The position numbers and the translations under genes are program-made. DNA of 64,000 nt, taken from contig NZ_JAFMPN010000005.1 of the NCBI RefSeq assembly GCF_017351175.1, positions 62,001 through 126,000 on the forward strand. The letters run 5' to 3'. Below are positions 53,460-62,812 of this stretch, one piece after another. This stretch comes from Desulfovibrio sp. Huiquan2017 (GTDB lineage Bacteria; Desulfobacterota; Desulfovibrionia; Desulfovibrionales; Desulfovibrionaceae). Numbering within the stretch: position 1 is the first letter of the stretch; each line of letters opens with the position of its first letter. The notes under the pieces are model-generated. The model had not been told where the DNA came from. It ran no database searches and saw only the letters and a list, made by a program, of their open reading frames with translations.

Positions 53460-53843
53460 ATGCGACGCATCCTGATCACTCTGTTGGCCCTGTGCGCCCT
53501 CGGGACGGCCGCAACGGCCCTGGCCGGATCCCCGCCGGACGCCCTCCGGCTCGAACCGCCCAAGGGCATGGAAGCCGCCAAGTCCCCGGTGGACTTTCCG
53601 CATGGCCGACACACTGGCGCAGTCGCCGACTGTACGGCCTGCCATCACACCTGGGACGGCAAGGCCGAAATCAAGGCGTGCGGCTCGGCGGGTTGTCACG
53701 ATCAGCCAGGCAAGAAGGGGGAAACCGCCTACTACACCGCCTTCCACGCCAAGGACACGAACCGCAGCTGCCTGGGCTGCCACAAGACCGCCAAGAAGGA
53801 CGGCAAGCCCGCCCCGGTGTCCTGCAAGCAGTGTCACAAGTAA
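53460..53843 (+). CDS. Periplasmic tetraheme cytochrome c3
   Basis: A 127-residue exported class III cytochrome c. Signal peptide (about 1-22, ATALAG). Four haem motifs: CTACH, CGSAGCH (CxxxxCH), CLGCH and CKQCH, with axial His candidates in DFPHGRHTG. It carries electrons between periplasmic hydrogenases and membrane complexes such as Rnf, as in Desulfovibrio. TTGGAGG lies before the ATG. Single gene with its own sigma-54 promoter and terminator. Confidence 0.95.
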   Translation: MRRILITLLALCALGTAATALAGSPPDALRLEPPKGMEAAKSPVDFPHGRHTGAVADCTACHHTWDGKAEIKACGSAGCHDQPGKKGETAYYTAFHAKDTNRSCLGCHKTAKKDGKPAPVSCKQCHK

Positions 53844-53881
53844 TCCTCCACGCCACATCCTCCCTCGCTTCCACAAAATGA

Positions 53882-53909
53882 AAAGGCCCGCTCTCAGGCG
53901 GGCCTTTTT
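53882..53909. terminator. Terminator after cytochrome c3
   Basis: AAAGGCCCGC-TCTCAG-GCGGGCCTTT, T run. May also serve the convergent rel gene. Confidence 0.9.
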
Positions 53910-53935
53910 CAGTCATGCGGGGAGACGGCGCACGG

Positions 53936-56146
53936 TCAGGAGACGCGAATGGCCTCTTTGACCGCCTTGAGTTTCTTGACCTCGGCCAGTGCCGAATAGA
54001 GCTGGTCCAGGTCTTTGACCTCCACGGTGAAGTTGAGCAGCGTGGTCCCGTCCACCTTGGATTCGAAGTTGCCGGAATCGATATTCACGTCCATGTCCGC
54101 GAGCATGGCGCAGATGCGGCCGAGCATGCCCGGCTTGTTCAGGCACTTGATCTTGATCTTGGTCGGATACGGCTTCTCCTCCACGCCCTCCCAACTGACC
54201 TGGATGAGGCGTTCGTCCTCGAAATGCCCCACGTTGGGACAGTCGATGCGGTGCACGGTCACGCCCCGGCCCCGGGTGATGTAGCCAATGATCGGCTCGC
54301 CGGGCAGGGGATTGCAGCAACTGGCGAAACGCACCAGCACATTGTCCACGCCGGATATCTGCAATCCGTCGGCCTTGGGCTTCTTGCCGATCTCCACGCC
54401 CGAGGCGACGGTGGGCTGCTGTTCCTCTTCGGCCTCCGAAGCGGTCGGCTTCTCCCGAAGCCTGCGTTCGTCCAGGGTCTCGCCGTGCAGGACCGCGTAC
54501 AGCCTTTTTATGACCTTGCGCGGGGTGAAGCGGGAAAAACCTATCTGGGTCAAAAGTTCGTCCACGCTACCGCAGTTGAACTCCCCGGCCAGCTTGATGA
54601 ATTCGCCGTCCTTGATGGCCTTCTGCACGTTGATGCCCACCCGGCGGCCTTCCTTTTCGAGCATCTCCTTGGCCAGGCTGATGGCCCGCTCCTTCTCCAC
54701 GGTGCGGGTGTAGTGCTTGATTCGGGTCCGCGCCTTGGCGGTATTGACGAACTTGAGCCAGTCCCGGCTGGGCACGCGGTTCTTGTCGGTGATGATCTCC
54801 ACCGAATCACCGTTCTGCAGCCGGTACTGCAACGGCACGATACGGCCGTTGACCTTGGCCCCGGCGCACTTGTCGCCCACTTCGGAGTGGATGGAATAGG
54901 CGAAATCCACAGGCGTGGCCCCGTCGGGCAACTCCTTGATATCGCCGTTGGGGGTGAACACGTAGACCTCGTCCTGGAACATCTCGAGCCGGAGCGAAGA
55001 CATGAATTCACGCGGGTCGGAAAGCTCACGCTGCCAATCCATGATCTGCTTGAGCCAGGTGTATCGCTCGGCGTCGCGCTTGCCCGCGGTCCTGCCCCGC
55101 TTGGTCCCCTTGCCCACTTCCTTGTACTGCCAGTGGGCGGCCACACCGTTCTCGGCGATCCTGTGCATCTCCTCGGTGCGGATCTGGATCTCGATGCGTT
55201 CCCCTTCCGGTCCCATGACCGTGGTGTGCAGCGACTGGTACATGTTCGCCTTGGGGATGGAGATATAGTCCTTGAACCGCCCGGGCACGGGCCGCCAGGC
55301 TGCGTGGATCAGGCCGAGCACGGCGTAGCAGTCCTTGAGCGAACCGACGATGACCCGGAAGGCGATAAGGTCGTAAATTTCGTCGAAAGTCAGTCCCTGC
55401 TGTTCCATCTTGACCTGGATGGAGTGCAGATGCTTGGTCCGGCCGAACACCCTGCCCTTGATCTTGTTCTTCTTGAGCATGTCGTTGATCAGGCCGATGA
55501 CCTTGTCGATGTACGGCTCACCCGCGGCGCGGTGCTCGTGTACGGCCTCGGAGAGTTGGGCATAGACGTCGGGGCGCAGGTAGCGCAGACAGAGGTCTTC
55601 GAGTTCGGTCTTGATCCGGTGCAGGCCCAGCCGGTTGGCCAGGGGCGCGTAGATGTCCTGGGTCTCCTGGGCGATGAGCCGCTGCTTGACCGGCTTCATG
55701 TACTCCAGCGTGCGCATGTTGTGCAGACGGTCGGCCAGCTTGACCATGAGCACGCGGATGTCTTCGGCCATGGCCAGGATGAGCTTGCGGATGTTCTCGG
55801 CCTGCTGCACGGCCTTGGATTCGAAATCCATGCGGCTGATCTTGGTCACGCCGTCCACGATGTCGGCCACGTCCGAACCGAAAAGCTCCTCGATCTCGTC
55901 CACGGTGGTGTCCGTGTCCTCCACGGTGTCGTGCAGCAACCCGGCGGCCACAGTGGCCTCGTCCAACTGCATGTCGGCCAGGAGGTTGGCCACGTTCATG
56001 GGATGGGAAATATACGGCTCGCCCGAGCGCCGGACCACACCGTCATGCGCCTGGGCGGAAAAGACGTAGGCCCGCTGGATCAGGTCCAGGTCCGGGTCCT
56101 TGATGTATGAGGCCACTTTGTCAGTGATGTCGTTGATGCGAATCAT
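53936..56146 (-). CDS. Bifunctional (p)ppGpp synthetase/hydrolase
   Basis: A 736-residue RelA/SpoT homologue (Rsh). HD hydrolase domain (about 25-180) with intact HPMNVANLLADM and LLHDTVEDT; synthetase domain (about 235-350) with GRTKHLHSIQVKM and YDLIAFRVIV; TGS domain (about 390-450, VFTPNGDIKELP); C-terminal ACT domain (about 660-736). Both catalytic parts appear intact, so it can make and break the stringent-response alarmone. Confidence 0.95.
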   Translation of the reverse strand: MIRINDITDKVASYIKDPDLDLIQRAYVFSAQAHDGVVRRSGEPYISHPMNVANLLADMQLDEATVAAGLLHDTVEDTDTTVDEIEELFGSDVADIVDGVTKISRMDFESKAVQQAENIRKLILAMAEDIRVLMVKLADRLHNMRTLEYMKPVKQRLIAQETQDIYAPLANRLGLHRIKTELEDLCLRYLRPDVYAQLSEAVHEHRAAGEPYIDKVIGLINDMLKKNKIKGRVFGRTKHLHSIQVKMEQQGLTFDEIYDLIAFRVIVGSLKDCYAVLGLIHAAWRPVPGRFKDYISIPKANMYQSLHTTVMGPEGERIEIQIRTEEMHRIAENGVAAHWQYKEVGKGTKRGRTAGKRDAERYTWLKQIMDWQRELSDPREFMSSLRLEMFQDEVYVFTPNGDIKELPDGATPVDFAYSIHSEVGDKCAGAKVNGRIVPLQYRLQNGDSVEIITDKNRVPSRDWLKFVNTAKARTRIKHYTRTVEKERAISLAKEMLEKEGRRVGINVQKAIKDGEFIKLAGEFNCGSVDELLTQIGFSRFTPRKVIKRLYAVLHGETLDERRLREKPTASEAEEEQQPTVASGVEIGKKPKADGLQISGVDNVLVRFASCCNPLPGEPIIGYITRGRGVTVHRIDCPNVGHFEDERLIQVSWEGVEEKPYPTKIKIKCLNKPGMLGRICAMLADMDVNIDSGNFESKVDGTTLLNFTVEVKDLDQLYSALAEVKKLKAVKEAIRVS

Positions 56147-56161
56147 ATATGTCCGTCCGTC

Positions 56162-57799
56162 TTACGGCTGGTGTTGTAGCCGGCGTGGTATCCACCACTT
56201 TTCGGAATTGTAGGATATTCCCGCCGGGGCGGCTTTGATATTTTGTATCCGGGCCTGAACGATGGGCAGGGCCATGGGAACGTAGAGAAAACAATAGGGC
56301 ACTTGGTCGTGCAGGATTTCCTGCACTCTGTCATAGAGGGGCTTGCGCTCATCCTGCCGGACCATGTGGCGTCCCCGTTCAAGCAGTTCATCCAACTCCG
56401 GGTTGATGTAGCGGGTGAAATTCAGTCCGCCGTCCACGGCCTGGGATGAATGCCACACATTATAAATGTCGGGGTCCTGCAAGATGTTCCATCCAAGGAT
56501 AATAGCGTCGAAACGCCCAGTGTCAACGAACTCCTTGAGGAACGCGGCCCACTCCACCGTGCGCAGGGACACCTGGATGCCCACGTCCTTGAGCCGCTGT
56601 TGCAGGATGACCCCGGTCTTGATGCGCTGCGAATTGCCCTGGTTGGTGATGATCGAGATGGCGAACCGTTTGCCGTCCTTGTCCAGCCAGCCGTCGCCGT
56701 CGGAATCGGCCCAGCCCGCCTCGGCCAGCAGTTCACGGGCCTTGGCCGGGTCATAAGGACGCGGCTTGACGTTCACATCGTACTGCCAGGTGCCCGGTTT
56801 GTACGGCCCATTGGCCGCCTCGCCCAGGCCGTAGAGCACGCCCTTGACCAGTTCCCGCCGGTCGATGGCGTAGTCGATGGCCCGCCGCACGCGCACGTCC
56901 TTGAAGAACGGATGCCGGAAATTGAAACCGAGAAAGCCGTAGCCCGAGGCCAGGAAATTGAACTTGTGAAAACTGCCGTCCCATCCCGGGCCGGAGGTCT
57001 GGTAGAGGTATTGCAGGGGGTCGAGGCCCATCATATCGAGATTCCCGGCCTTGAGTTCCAGGAATTGGGTACCCATATCCGGAATGATCCGGTAGATGAT
57101 GCGGTCGATGTACGGCTTGCCTTCGAAAAAATTCGGGTTGGCCTCAAGGACCAGCTCGCTGCCCGCGGTCCATTTCTTGAGCATGTACGGCCCGGCCCCG
57201 AGAGGCTGGCGGCTGTATTTGGTGTTCAGGAGGTCCTCGCCCTCAAGAGCGTGTTTGGGCAGGATGTTTGTGGCCCAGGAAACCAGCGCCTTGGCAAAGG
57301 GCTGATCGTAGGTCACCTCGAAGGAGAATTTCCCGGTCTTGCGGAACTCCTTGACCAACTTGAAATTTCCCGCATAGGCCGTGGGCGTCTTGGGGTCAAT
57401 GGTCAACCGGTAGGTGAACTCCACATCATCGGCCGTGAGCTGCACTCCGTCGGTCCAATAGATGTCCTCGCGCAGCTTGAAGCGGAGCCGCTTGCCGCCG
57501 TCGAGCACTTCGTAGGACTCGGCCGCGTAGGGCACCAGATTGATGTTCTTGTCGTACTTGAGCAGCCCCACGTATATCTGGCCCGCGATTTCATGGGAGG
57601 ACGAATCCGTGGCCAGAAGGGGAATCAGGTTGCTCGGCTCGCCGATGGTCGGCTGAACCAGGGTGCCCCCCGATTCAGGCTCGGCCGGGACGTCCGCGGA
57701 GTCCACCGGAGGCACGGGCGTGGCGGCTCCCCCCCCATCGGAACAGGCGGTCAGGAGCAGGACGCAAAGCAGGGAGGCGATCAGGTTCTTGAGTCTCAT
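56162..57799 (-). CDS. Peptide/nickel-type ABC transporter binding lipoprotein
   Basis: A 545-residue SBP_bac_5 family lipoprotein with lipobox LLLTAC (lipid Cys near residue 19). Typical segments: EPSNLIPLLATDSSSHEIAGQIY, WTDGVQLTADDVEFTYR, VRRAIDYAIDRRELV. Binds oligopeptides or related ligands in the periplasm. No permease or ATPase genes adjoin, so it must share transport parts encoded elsewhere. ATG at 57799 chosen over the TTG at 57817. Confidence 0.88.
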   Translation of the reverse strand: MRLKNLIASLLCVLLLTACSDGGGAATPVPPVDSADVPAEPESGGTLVQPTIGEPSNLIPLLATDSSSHEIAGQIYVGLLKYDKNINLVPYAAESYEVLDGGKRLRFKLREDIYWTDGVQLTADDVEFTYRLTIDPKTPTAYAGNFKLVKEFRKTGKFSFEVTYDQPFAKALVSWATNILPKHALEGEDLLNTKYSRQPLGAGPYMLKKWTAGSELVLEANPNFFEGKPYIDRIIYRIIPDMGTQFLELKAGNLDMMGLDPLQYLYQTSGPGWDGSFHKFNFLASGYGFLGFNFRHPFFKDVRVRRAIDYAIDRRELVKGVLYGLGEAANGPYKPGTWQYDVNVKPRPYDPAKARELLAEAGWADSDGDGWLDKDGKRFAISIITNQGNSQRIKTGVILQQRLKDVGIQVSLRTVEWAAFLKEFVDTGRFDAIILGWNILQDPDIYNVWHSSQAVDGGLNFTRYINPELDELLERGRHMVRQDERKPLYDRVQEILHDQVPYCFLYVPMALPIVQARIQNIKAAPAGISYNSEKWWIPRRLQHQP

Positions 57800-57998
57800 T
57801 TTCCCTTGCAAAAACAATTTGGTTGGCCCATATAATTATGCGAGCATGGCTGACGTTCCCAGTATGGACCAACGGGTGCGAAAAGCCAAGGGGGCACATA
57901 GGGCTGGGGGGAAACAAATCCAGCTTGCCCATTGCTTGAGTTCTATGTAAGAAGTTCTGTTCGAATTTGTTGACCCGATTGATTTTACGAGACCTTAA

Positions 57999-60900
57999 AT
58001 GAGCAGCGGTGAAGAACAGATAGTCAAATCCATACTCCAGGATTTTATCGGGGACAGCGTTCCCGATTACATCCTGGAGAGCGCCCATGGCATCGTGGCG
58101 GAGAATGGCGTCGCCAAACTGGACCTCAAAAAGCGGGAACAGTATTGGGACATCGACGGCCAGGTGCAGGGAGACGATTTCCAGAATTATACTTCGGAAA
58201 TCGGTTTGAACCTATCCGACAAGACCATCAACTACTATTGCAATTGCCCGGATTCCTTCTCCGGGGTCTGCCGTCACGTGGCCGCCACGGCCGTCAAGCT
58301 GCTCAAATCCCTGGACACCGAATCCGGCGGCGAGATGCCCACGCCGCGCACGGACTGGCGCCAAACCTTCCGCCCCTTCTTCGCCACCGAGCTGGAACCC
58401 GAGGCGGGTCGTCATTACCTCATTTACCGCATCTACCCGGAGCTCGGCCGCCTGCAGGTTGCCTTCTTCCGCGCTCGCCAGAACAAGTCCGGCATCTCCC
58501 AGGTCCAGAACGAGGTCACTCTGGCCCAGATCGTGGAGAACAAGGACTGGTGCGACACATCCCCGGCCCTGCCCGGCGTGGCCGAACAGATCGGCCATTA
58601 CCTCGACTACTGGGGCCACAAGGTGGAGATCCCGGCCGGTCTGCACTCCTGGTTTTTCCGCGCGGTCAAGAACGAGTACTATCTGTACCTGCGCGAGACC
58701 GACCAGCCCGTGACCATCGAATCCAAAACCATGCAGCTCAAGCTCTCCCCGGCCTTGTCCGAGGACGGCCTGACCTTCGACATCCTGCTCGCCCGGGAAG
58801 ACAAGATGCCCTTCCCCATCACCGACGAGGAGGAGATATATTTCTACGGCCGGCTGCCGCTGTGGGTCTACTACAAGAATTCGTTCTACCCGGTGCAGAC
58901 CGGGCTGGACCCCAAGCTGGTCCAGGGCATGGTCGAGCAGAAGCCCATCGTGCCCCATGCCGACGTATCCGAGTTCCTGGACCGCGTCTGGACCCAAATC
59001 CCGGTCAGCGATCTCTGGGGCCAGGAGGACTTCCTGGAGCGGGTCGGGCCCATCTTCCAGGACGCCGACTACAATCCCAAGCTTTTCCTGGACGAGGAAG
59101 GCTCCCTGCTCGTGCTCAAGATCCAGAACATCTATTCCAACGAGCACGGCGAATTCATCATGCCCGGCCCCAACCCGGACCTGCAGACCGGTTCCTACCA
59201 CGACGGCGGCAAATCCTACCTGATCCGGCGCGCCCAGGACGAGGAGGCCCGGCTCCTGGCCGAGTTGCAGGACATGAATTTCCAGCCCCGGAACAACCAC
59301 ATCTGGTTCATGGAACAGGAGGAAGCCATCAACTTCCTGCTGGATCATTATCCGCAGTTGGTCGAGGCTTACCGGGTCTACGGCGAGCAGAACCTGACCC
59401 GTTACAAGGTGCGCACCACGCAGCCCCAGGTGGTGGCCGAGGTGGAGAGTGACGAGGAGGACAAGTGGTTCAACCTCGAACTGTCCGTGCAGTACGACGA
59501 CCAGAGGGTGCCCATCGACGTCATCTGGGAGGCGTGGACCAAGGGCAAGCGATACGTCCAGCTCAAGGACGGCTCCTACACCAGCCTGCCCGAGGCTTGG
59601 CTGAGCAAACTCGGCCATAAACTCAAGGCTCTGGGCTTTGATCCGGAAAAGGCCCCCAAGCAGCAGTTCAACCAGTTCGAGGCCCCGGTGCTCGAAAAGA
59701 TACTGGAGGACCTGCCCCAGGCCCAGACCGATGAATTTTTCGTCAAGCTGCGTGAGAAGATCAACAATTTCGACCAGATCAGGGTCATAGCCCAACCCAA
59801 GGAATTGCAGGCCACCCTGCGTCCCTATCAGGTCCAGGGCTTGAGTTACCTCAACTTCCTGCGCGAATACGGCTTCGGCGGCATCCTGGCCGACGAGATG
59901 GGACTCGGCAAGACCATTCAGACCCTGTCATACATCCAGTCCCTGGTGGACAACGGCGTGACCGGGCCGAACCTGATCGTCGTGCCCACCTCGGTCCTGC
60001 CCAACTGGGAGCGCGAGGCCCAAAAGTTCGTCCCCAACCTCAAGCGGCTGACCATCTACGGAGCCAAACGCGAGGGGCTGTTCCAGCACATCAAGGATTC
60101 CCATCTGGTCATCACCACCTATGCCCTGCTGCGGCGCGACCTGGACGAACTGCTCAAGTACGAATATGCCAGCGTCATCCTGGACGAGGCCCAGAACATC
60201 AAGAATCCGAACACCATCACCGCCCGCTCGGTGCGCAAGCTCGACGCGGGTCTGCGCGTCTGCCTGTCGGGCACGCCCATCGAGAACAACCTGTTCGAGC
60301 TCTGGTCCCTGTTCGAATTTCTCATGCCCGGCTTCCTGGGGTCCCAGCACTCGTTCCAGCGCGGCATCGTCAAGCCCATCAAGGACGGCGACGAAGAAAC
60401 GCTGGACTACCTGCGCACCCGGGTCAAACCGTTCATCCTGCGCCGGACCAAGGCCGAAGTGGCCAAGGACCTGCCGCCCAAGATCGAGACCACCCATTAC
60501 TGCGATCTGGTGGACGAACAGCGCGAGCTCTACAACGCCCTGGCCAAGAAGCTCAAAGACCAGGTCCTCCGGGACGTGGACGAAAAGGGCATGGCCAAGA
60601 GCCAGATGTCCATCCTGGATGCCCTGCTCAAGCTCCGGCAAATCTGCTGCCATCCGCGTCTGCTCAAGCTCGACATGCCCGGCGTGTCCACCAATCTGCC
60701 GTCCGGCAAGTTCGACGCCTTCAAGGACTTGGTGGTGGACATCATCGAAGGCGGCCACAAGGTCCTGGTCTTCTCCCAGTTCGTGCAGATGCTTCACGTC
60801 ATCCGCAACTGGCTGCAAATTCGGGAGATTCCGTTTGCCTACCTGGACGGCTCGTCCAAGGACCGCTTCGAGCAGGTGGACCGGTTCAACGATAATCCGG

Positions 60901-61208
60901 ACATCCCCATCTTCCTCATCTCGCTCAAGGCGGGCGGCACCGGCCTGAACCTGACCAGCGCGGACTACGTCATTCACTACGATCCGTGGTGGAACCCCGC
61001 CGTGGAAAATCAGGCCACGGACCGCACCCACCGCATCGGCCAGAAGCGCCAAGTCTTCGCCTACAAGATGATCTGCCAGAATACCGTGGAAGAGCGCATC
61101 CTCAAGCTCCAGGAACAGAAAAAGGACGTGGCCGAGGCGATCATCCCCGGCCAGTCGGCCTTGAAGAGCCTGACCCGCGACGATCTCGAGATGCTTTTCG
61201 AAATTTGA
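57999..61208 (+). CDS. SWIM zinc-finger SNF2-family helicase
   Basis: A 1,069-residue protein. A SWIM zinc finger lies at residues 81-93 (YYCNCPDSFSGVCRHV: CxC...CxH). The SNF2 motor fills the C-terminal half: motif I ADEMGLGKTIQ, DEAQ box ILDEAQNIKN, then LSGTPIENNLFELWSLFEFLMPGFLG, VFSQF, and the motif VI region NQATDRTHRIGQKRQV. The middle has no clear domain. Such HepA-like proteins remodel protein-DNA complexes or assist transcription recycling; exact role unknown. Confidence 0.92.
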   Translation: MSSGEEQIVKSILQDFIGDSVPDYILESAHGIVAENGVAKLDLKKREQYWDIDGQVQGDDFQNYTSEIGLNLSDKTINYYCNCPDSFSGVCRHVAATAVKLLKSLDTESGGEMPTPRTDWRQTFRPFFATELEPEAGRHYLIYRIYPELGRLQVAFFRARQNKSGISQVQNEVTLAQIVENKDWCDTSPALPGVAEQIGHYLDYWGHKVEIPAGLHSWFFRAVKNEYYLYLRETDQPVTIESKTMQLKLSPALSEDGLTFDILLAREDKMPFPITDEEEIYFYGRLPLWVYYKNSFYPVQTGLDPKLVQGMVEQKPIVPHADVSEFLDRVWTQIPVSDLWGQEDFLERVGPIFQDADYNPKLFLDEEGSLLVLKIQNIYSNEHGEFIMPGPNPDLQTGSYHDGGKSYLIRRAQDEEARLLAELQDMNFQPRNNHIWFMEQEEAINFLLDHYPQLVEAYRVYGEQNLTRYKVRTTQPQVVAEVESDEEDKWFNLELSVQYDDQRVPIDVIWEAWTKGKRYVQLKDGSYTSLPEAWLSKLGHKLKALGFDPEKAPKQQFNQFEAPVLEKILEDLPQAQTDEFFVKLREKINNFDQIRVIAQPKELQATLRPYQVQGLSYLNFLREYGFGGILADEMGLGKTIQTLSYIQSLVDNGVTGPNLIVVPTSVLPNWEREAQKFVPNLKRLTIYGAKREGLFQHIKDSHLVITTYALLRRDLDELLKYEYASVILDEAQNIKNPNTITARSVRKLDAGLRVCLSGTPIENNLFELWSLFEFLMPGFLGSQHSFQRGIVKPIKDGDEETLDYLRTRVKPFILRRTKAEVAKDLPPKIETTHYCDLVDEQRELYNALAKKLKDQVLRDVDEKGMAKSQMSILDALLKLRQICCHPRLLKLDMPGVSTNLPSGKFDAFKDLVVDIIEGGHKVLVFSQFVQMLHVIRNWLQIREIPFAYLDGSSKDRFEQVDRFNDNPDIPIFLISLKAGGTGLNLTSADYVIHYDPWWNPAVENQATDRTHRIGQKRQVFAYKMICQNTVEERILKLQEQKKDVAEAIIPGQSALKSLTRDDLEMLFEI

Positions 61209-61211
61209 GTT

Positions 61212-61232
61212 AAATAGGAATATTTCCTATTT
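61212..61232. promoter_or_regulatory. Perfect palindrome between SNF2 and membrane protein genes
   Basis: AAATAGGAA-TAT-TTCCTATTT. No T run; could be an operator for the following gene. Confidence 0.35.
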
Positions 61233-61309
61233 ACTTCCCTACCCGGCCCTGATAGTCATCAGCCGTGCCTGTTGACGGCGCACAACCGATGGACTTATCT
61301 GAGGGCATC

Positions 61310-62194
61310 ATGAAGTATCCCATGCACTCCCTATACGACCTGGTCACCTTCACCTTCGATCCCCTGCACCATTTCTGGGAAAAGGACTCCACCCAGCGGG
61401 CCGTGGCCGGTTTTCTGGTAGTGGTCTTCATTCTCGCACTCATCGTCATCGAAATGAAGCGACAGGGCTGGATCACCGGGCAGCCCGCGGCGCTGATCCC
61501 AACCAGCCACTTCATGGCCATCAACCTGGCCTTCACCCTGGTCCTGGTCCTTGAGGTCATCGGCCTGATCTTCACCCTGCCTTGCTCCATCTCCAAATCC
61601 GTGGGCAAGCAATTCGAAATCCTGGCCCTCATCCTACTCCGGGACGCCTTCAAAACATTGGCGGACTTTCCGGAACCCATCACCATCACGGGTCACGAGA
61701 CCGAGTTATGGATGCTTATCTCGGACGGCTGCGGGGCCGTGGTCATCTTCTGTCTGCTCGGCGTGTATTCCCTGCTGCGCAGGAACCTGGACGAGGGCCT
61801 CAAGAAGGGCACGCCGCTGTTCAAGTTTGTGGCCGCCAAAAAACTGGTCGCCCTGGTCATGCTGGCCATTTTCGTAGGCATGGGCATCCAGAACGGCCTG
61901 CATGTGCTGCACGGCGAGCATCCTTTCCACTTCTTCAAGAGTTTCTATACGGTATTAATCTTTAGCGACATCATGCTGGTGCTCATCGCCCAGCGTTTTC
62001 TGCCCGAATTCCGGGCAGTCTTCCGCAATTCCGGGTTCGCCCTGGCCACCCTGCTCATCCGGCTAGCCCTGACCGCGCCCCCCTTCTACAACGTGGCCAT
62101 AGGCATCGGTTCGGCGGCCTTCGCCTGCGTGCTCACCCTGGTCTACAACACCTTCTATTCGACCAATTCGAGATTTCTTCAGAAACGAATGTAA
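61310..62194 (+). CDS. Integral membrane protein, unknown
   Basis: A 294-residue protein with about seven membrane helices (first: AVAGFLVVVFILALIVIEM; last: FYNVAIGIGSAAFACVLTLVY). No family recognised. The ATG at 61310 follows GAGGG and is preferred to the start at 61265. Confidence 0.8.
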   Translation: MKYPMHSLYDLVTFTFDPLHHFWEKDSTQRAVAGFLVVVFILALIVIEMKRQGWITGQPAALIPTSHFMAINLAFTLVLVLEVIGLIFTLPCSISKSVGKQFEILALILLRDAFKTLADFPEPITITGHETELWMLISDGCGAVVIFCLLGVYSLLRRNLDEGLKKGTPLFKFVAAKKLVALVMLAIFVGMGIQNGLHVLHGEHPFHFFKSFYTVLIFSDIMLVLIAQRFLPEFRAVFRNSGFALATLLIRLALTAPPFYNVAIGIGSAAFACVLTLVYNTFYSTNSRFLQKRM

Positions 62195-62212
62195 GAACGG
62201 CCCGGACGGGCT

Positions 62213-62812
62213 TCAGAACAGCGCGCGCACCGAGCGAGCGTCCAGGTCGGCCGCTTCAAGGGCGAGCCCATGGTCCGTGCGCAGGACCGTGCACCGGGCG
62301 TTGCCGGGCTTGAAACGGAACAGGTCGTCCAGCGGATGGCCCGACACCCGGCAGAGCACCGCGCGGATCACGCCCGCATGGGTCGCCGCCAGCACAGGCT
62401 GCGGTCCCCGGGCCAACTCCGCAAACGCGCTCATGGCTCGGTCGGCCACGTCCGCAAAGCTCTCGCCGCCGGGCACCCGGAACTGGGCGAGCCGCCGCCC
62501 ACGCGCCGCGTATTCCGACGGGAACCGCTCACGGATGGCGGCAAAGGACAGGCCGTCCCATGCCCCCATGTCGATCTCGTCCAATGCGGGCAGCACTTCC
62601 ACATCCTGGCCCAGCCGTCCGGCAAGGGGGGCGATAGTGGCCAGAGCACGGCCCGCCGGGCTCGAACAAAGCCGCGCCCACGGGACACCGCCCAGGACAT
62701 CCGCCAGATCGCGGGCCTGTTCCCGGCCCTCCGACGAAAGAGGCAGGTTCGTCCTTCCCACGCACCGCCCCTCGCCGCCCTCGGTCCGACCATGCCGTAA
62801 AAGCACGATCAC
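62213..62812 (-). CDS. Histidine phosphatase family protein (CobC/GpmB-like)
   Basis: A 199-residue enzyme: LLRHGRTEGGEGRCVGRTNLPLS holds the RHG phosphohistidine motif; second His in AATHAG. Could be alpha-ribazole phosphatase or another phosphatase; no cobalamin gene is beside it, so the substrate is open. Overlaps the MobA-like gene by four bases. Confidence 0.85.
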   Translation of the reverse strand: MIVLLRHGRTEGGEGRCVGRTNLPLSSEGREQARDLADVLGGVPWARLCSSPAGRALATIAPLAGRLGQDVEVLPALDEIDMGAWDGLSFAAIRERFPSEYAARGRRLAQFRVPGGESFADVADRAMSAFAELARGPQPVLAATHAGVIRAVLCRVSGHPLDDLFRFKPGNARCTVLRTDHGLALEAADLDARSVRALF

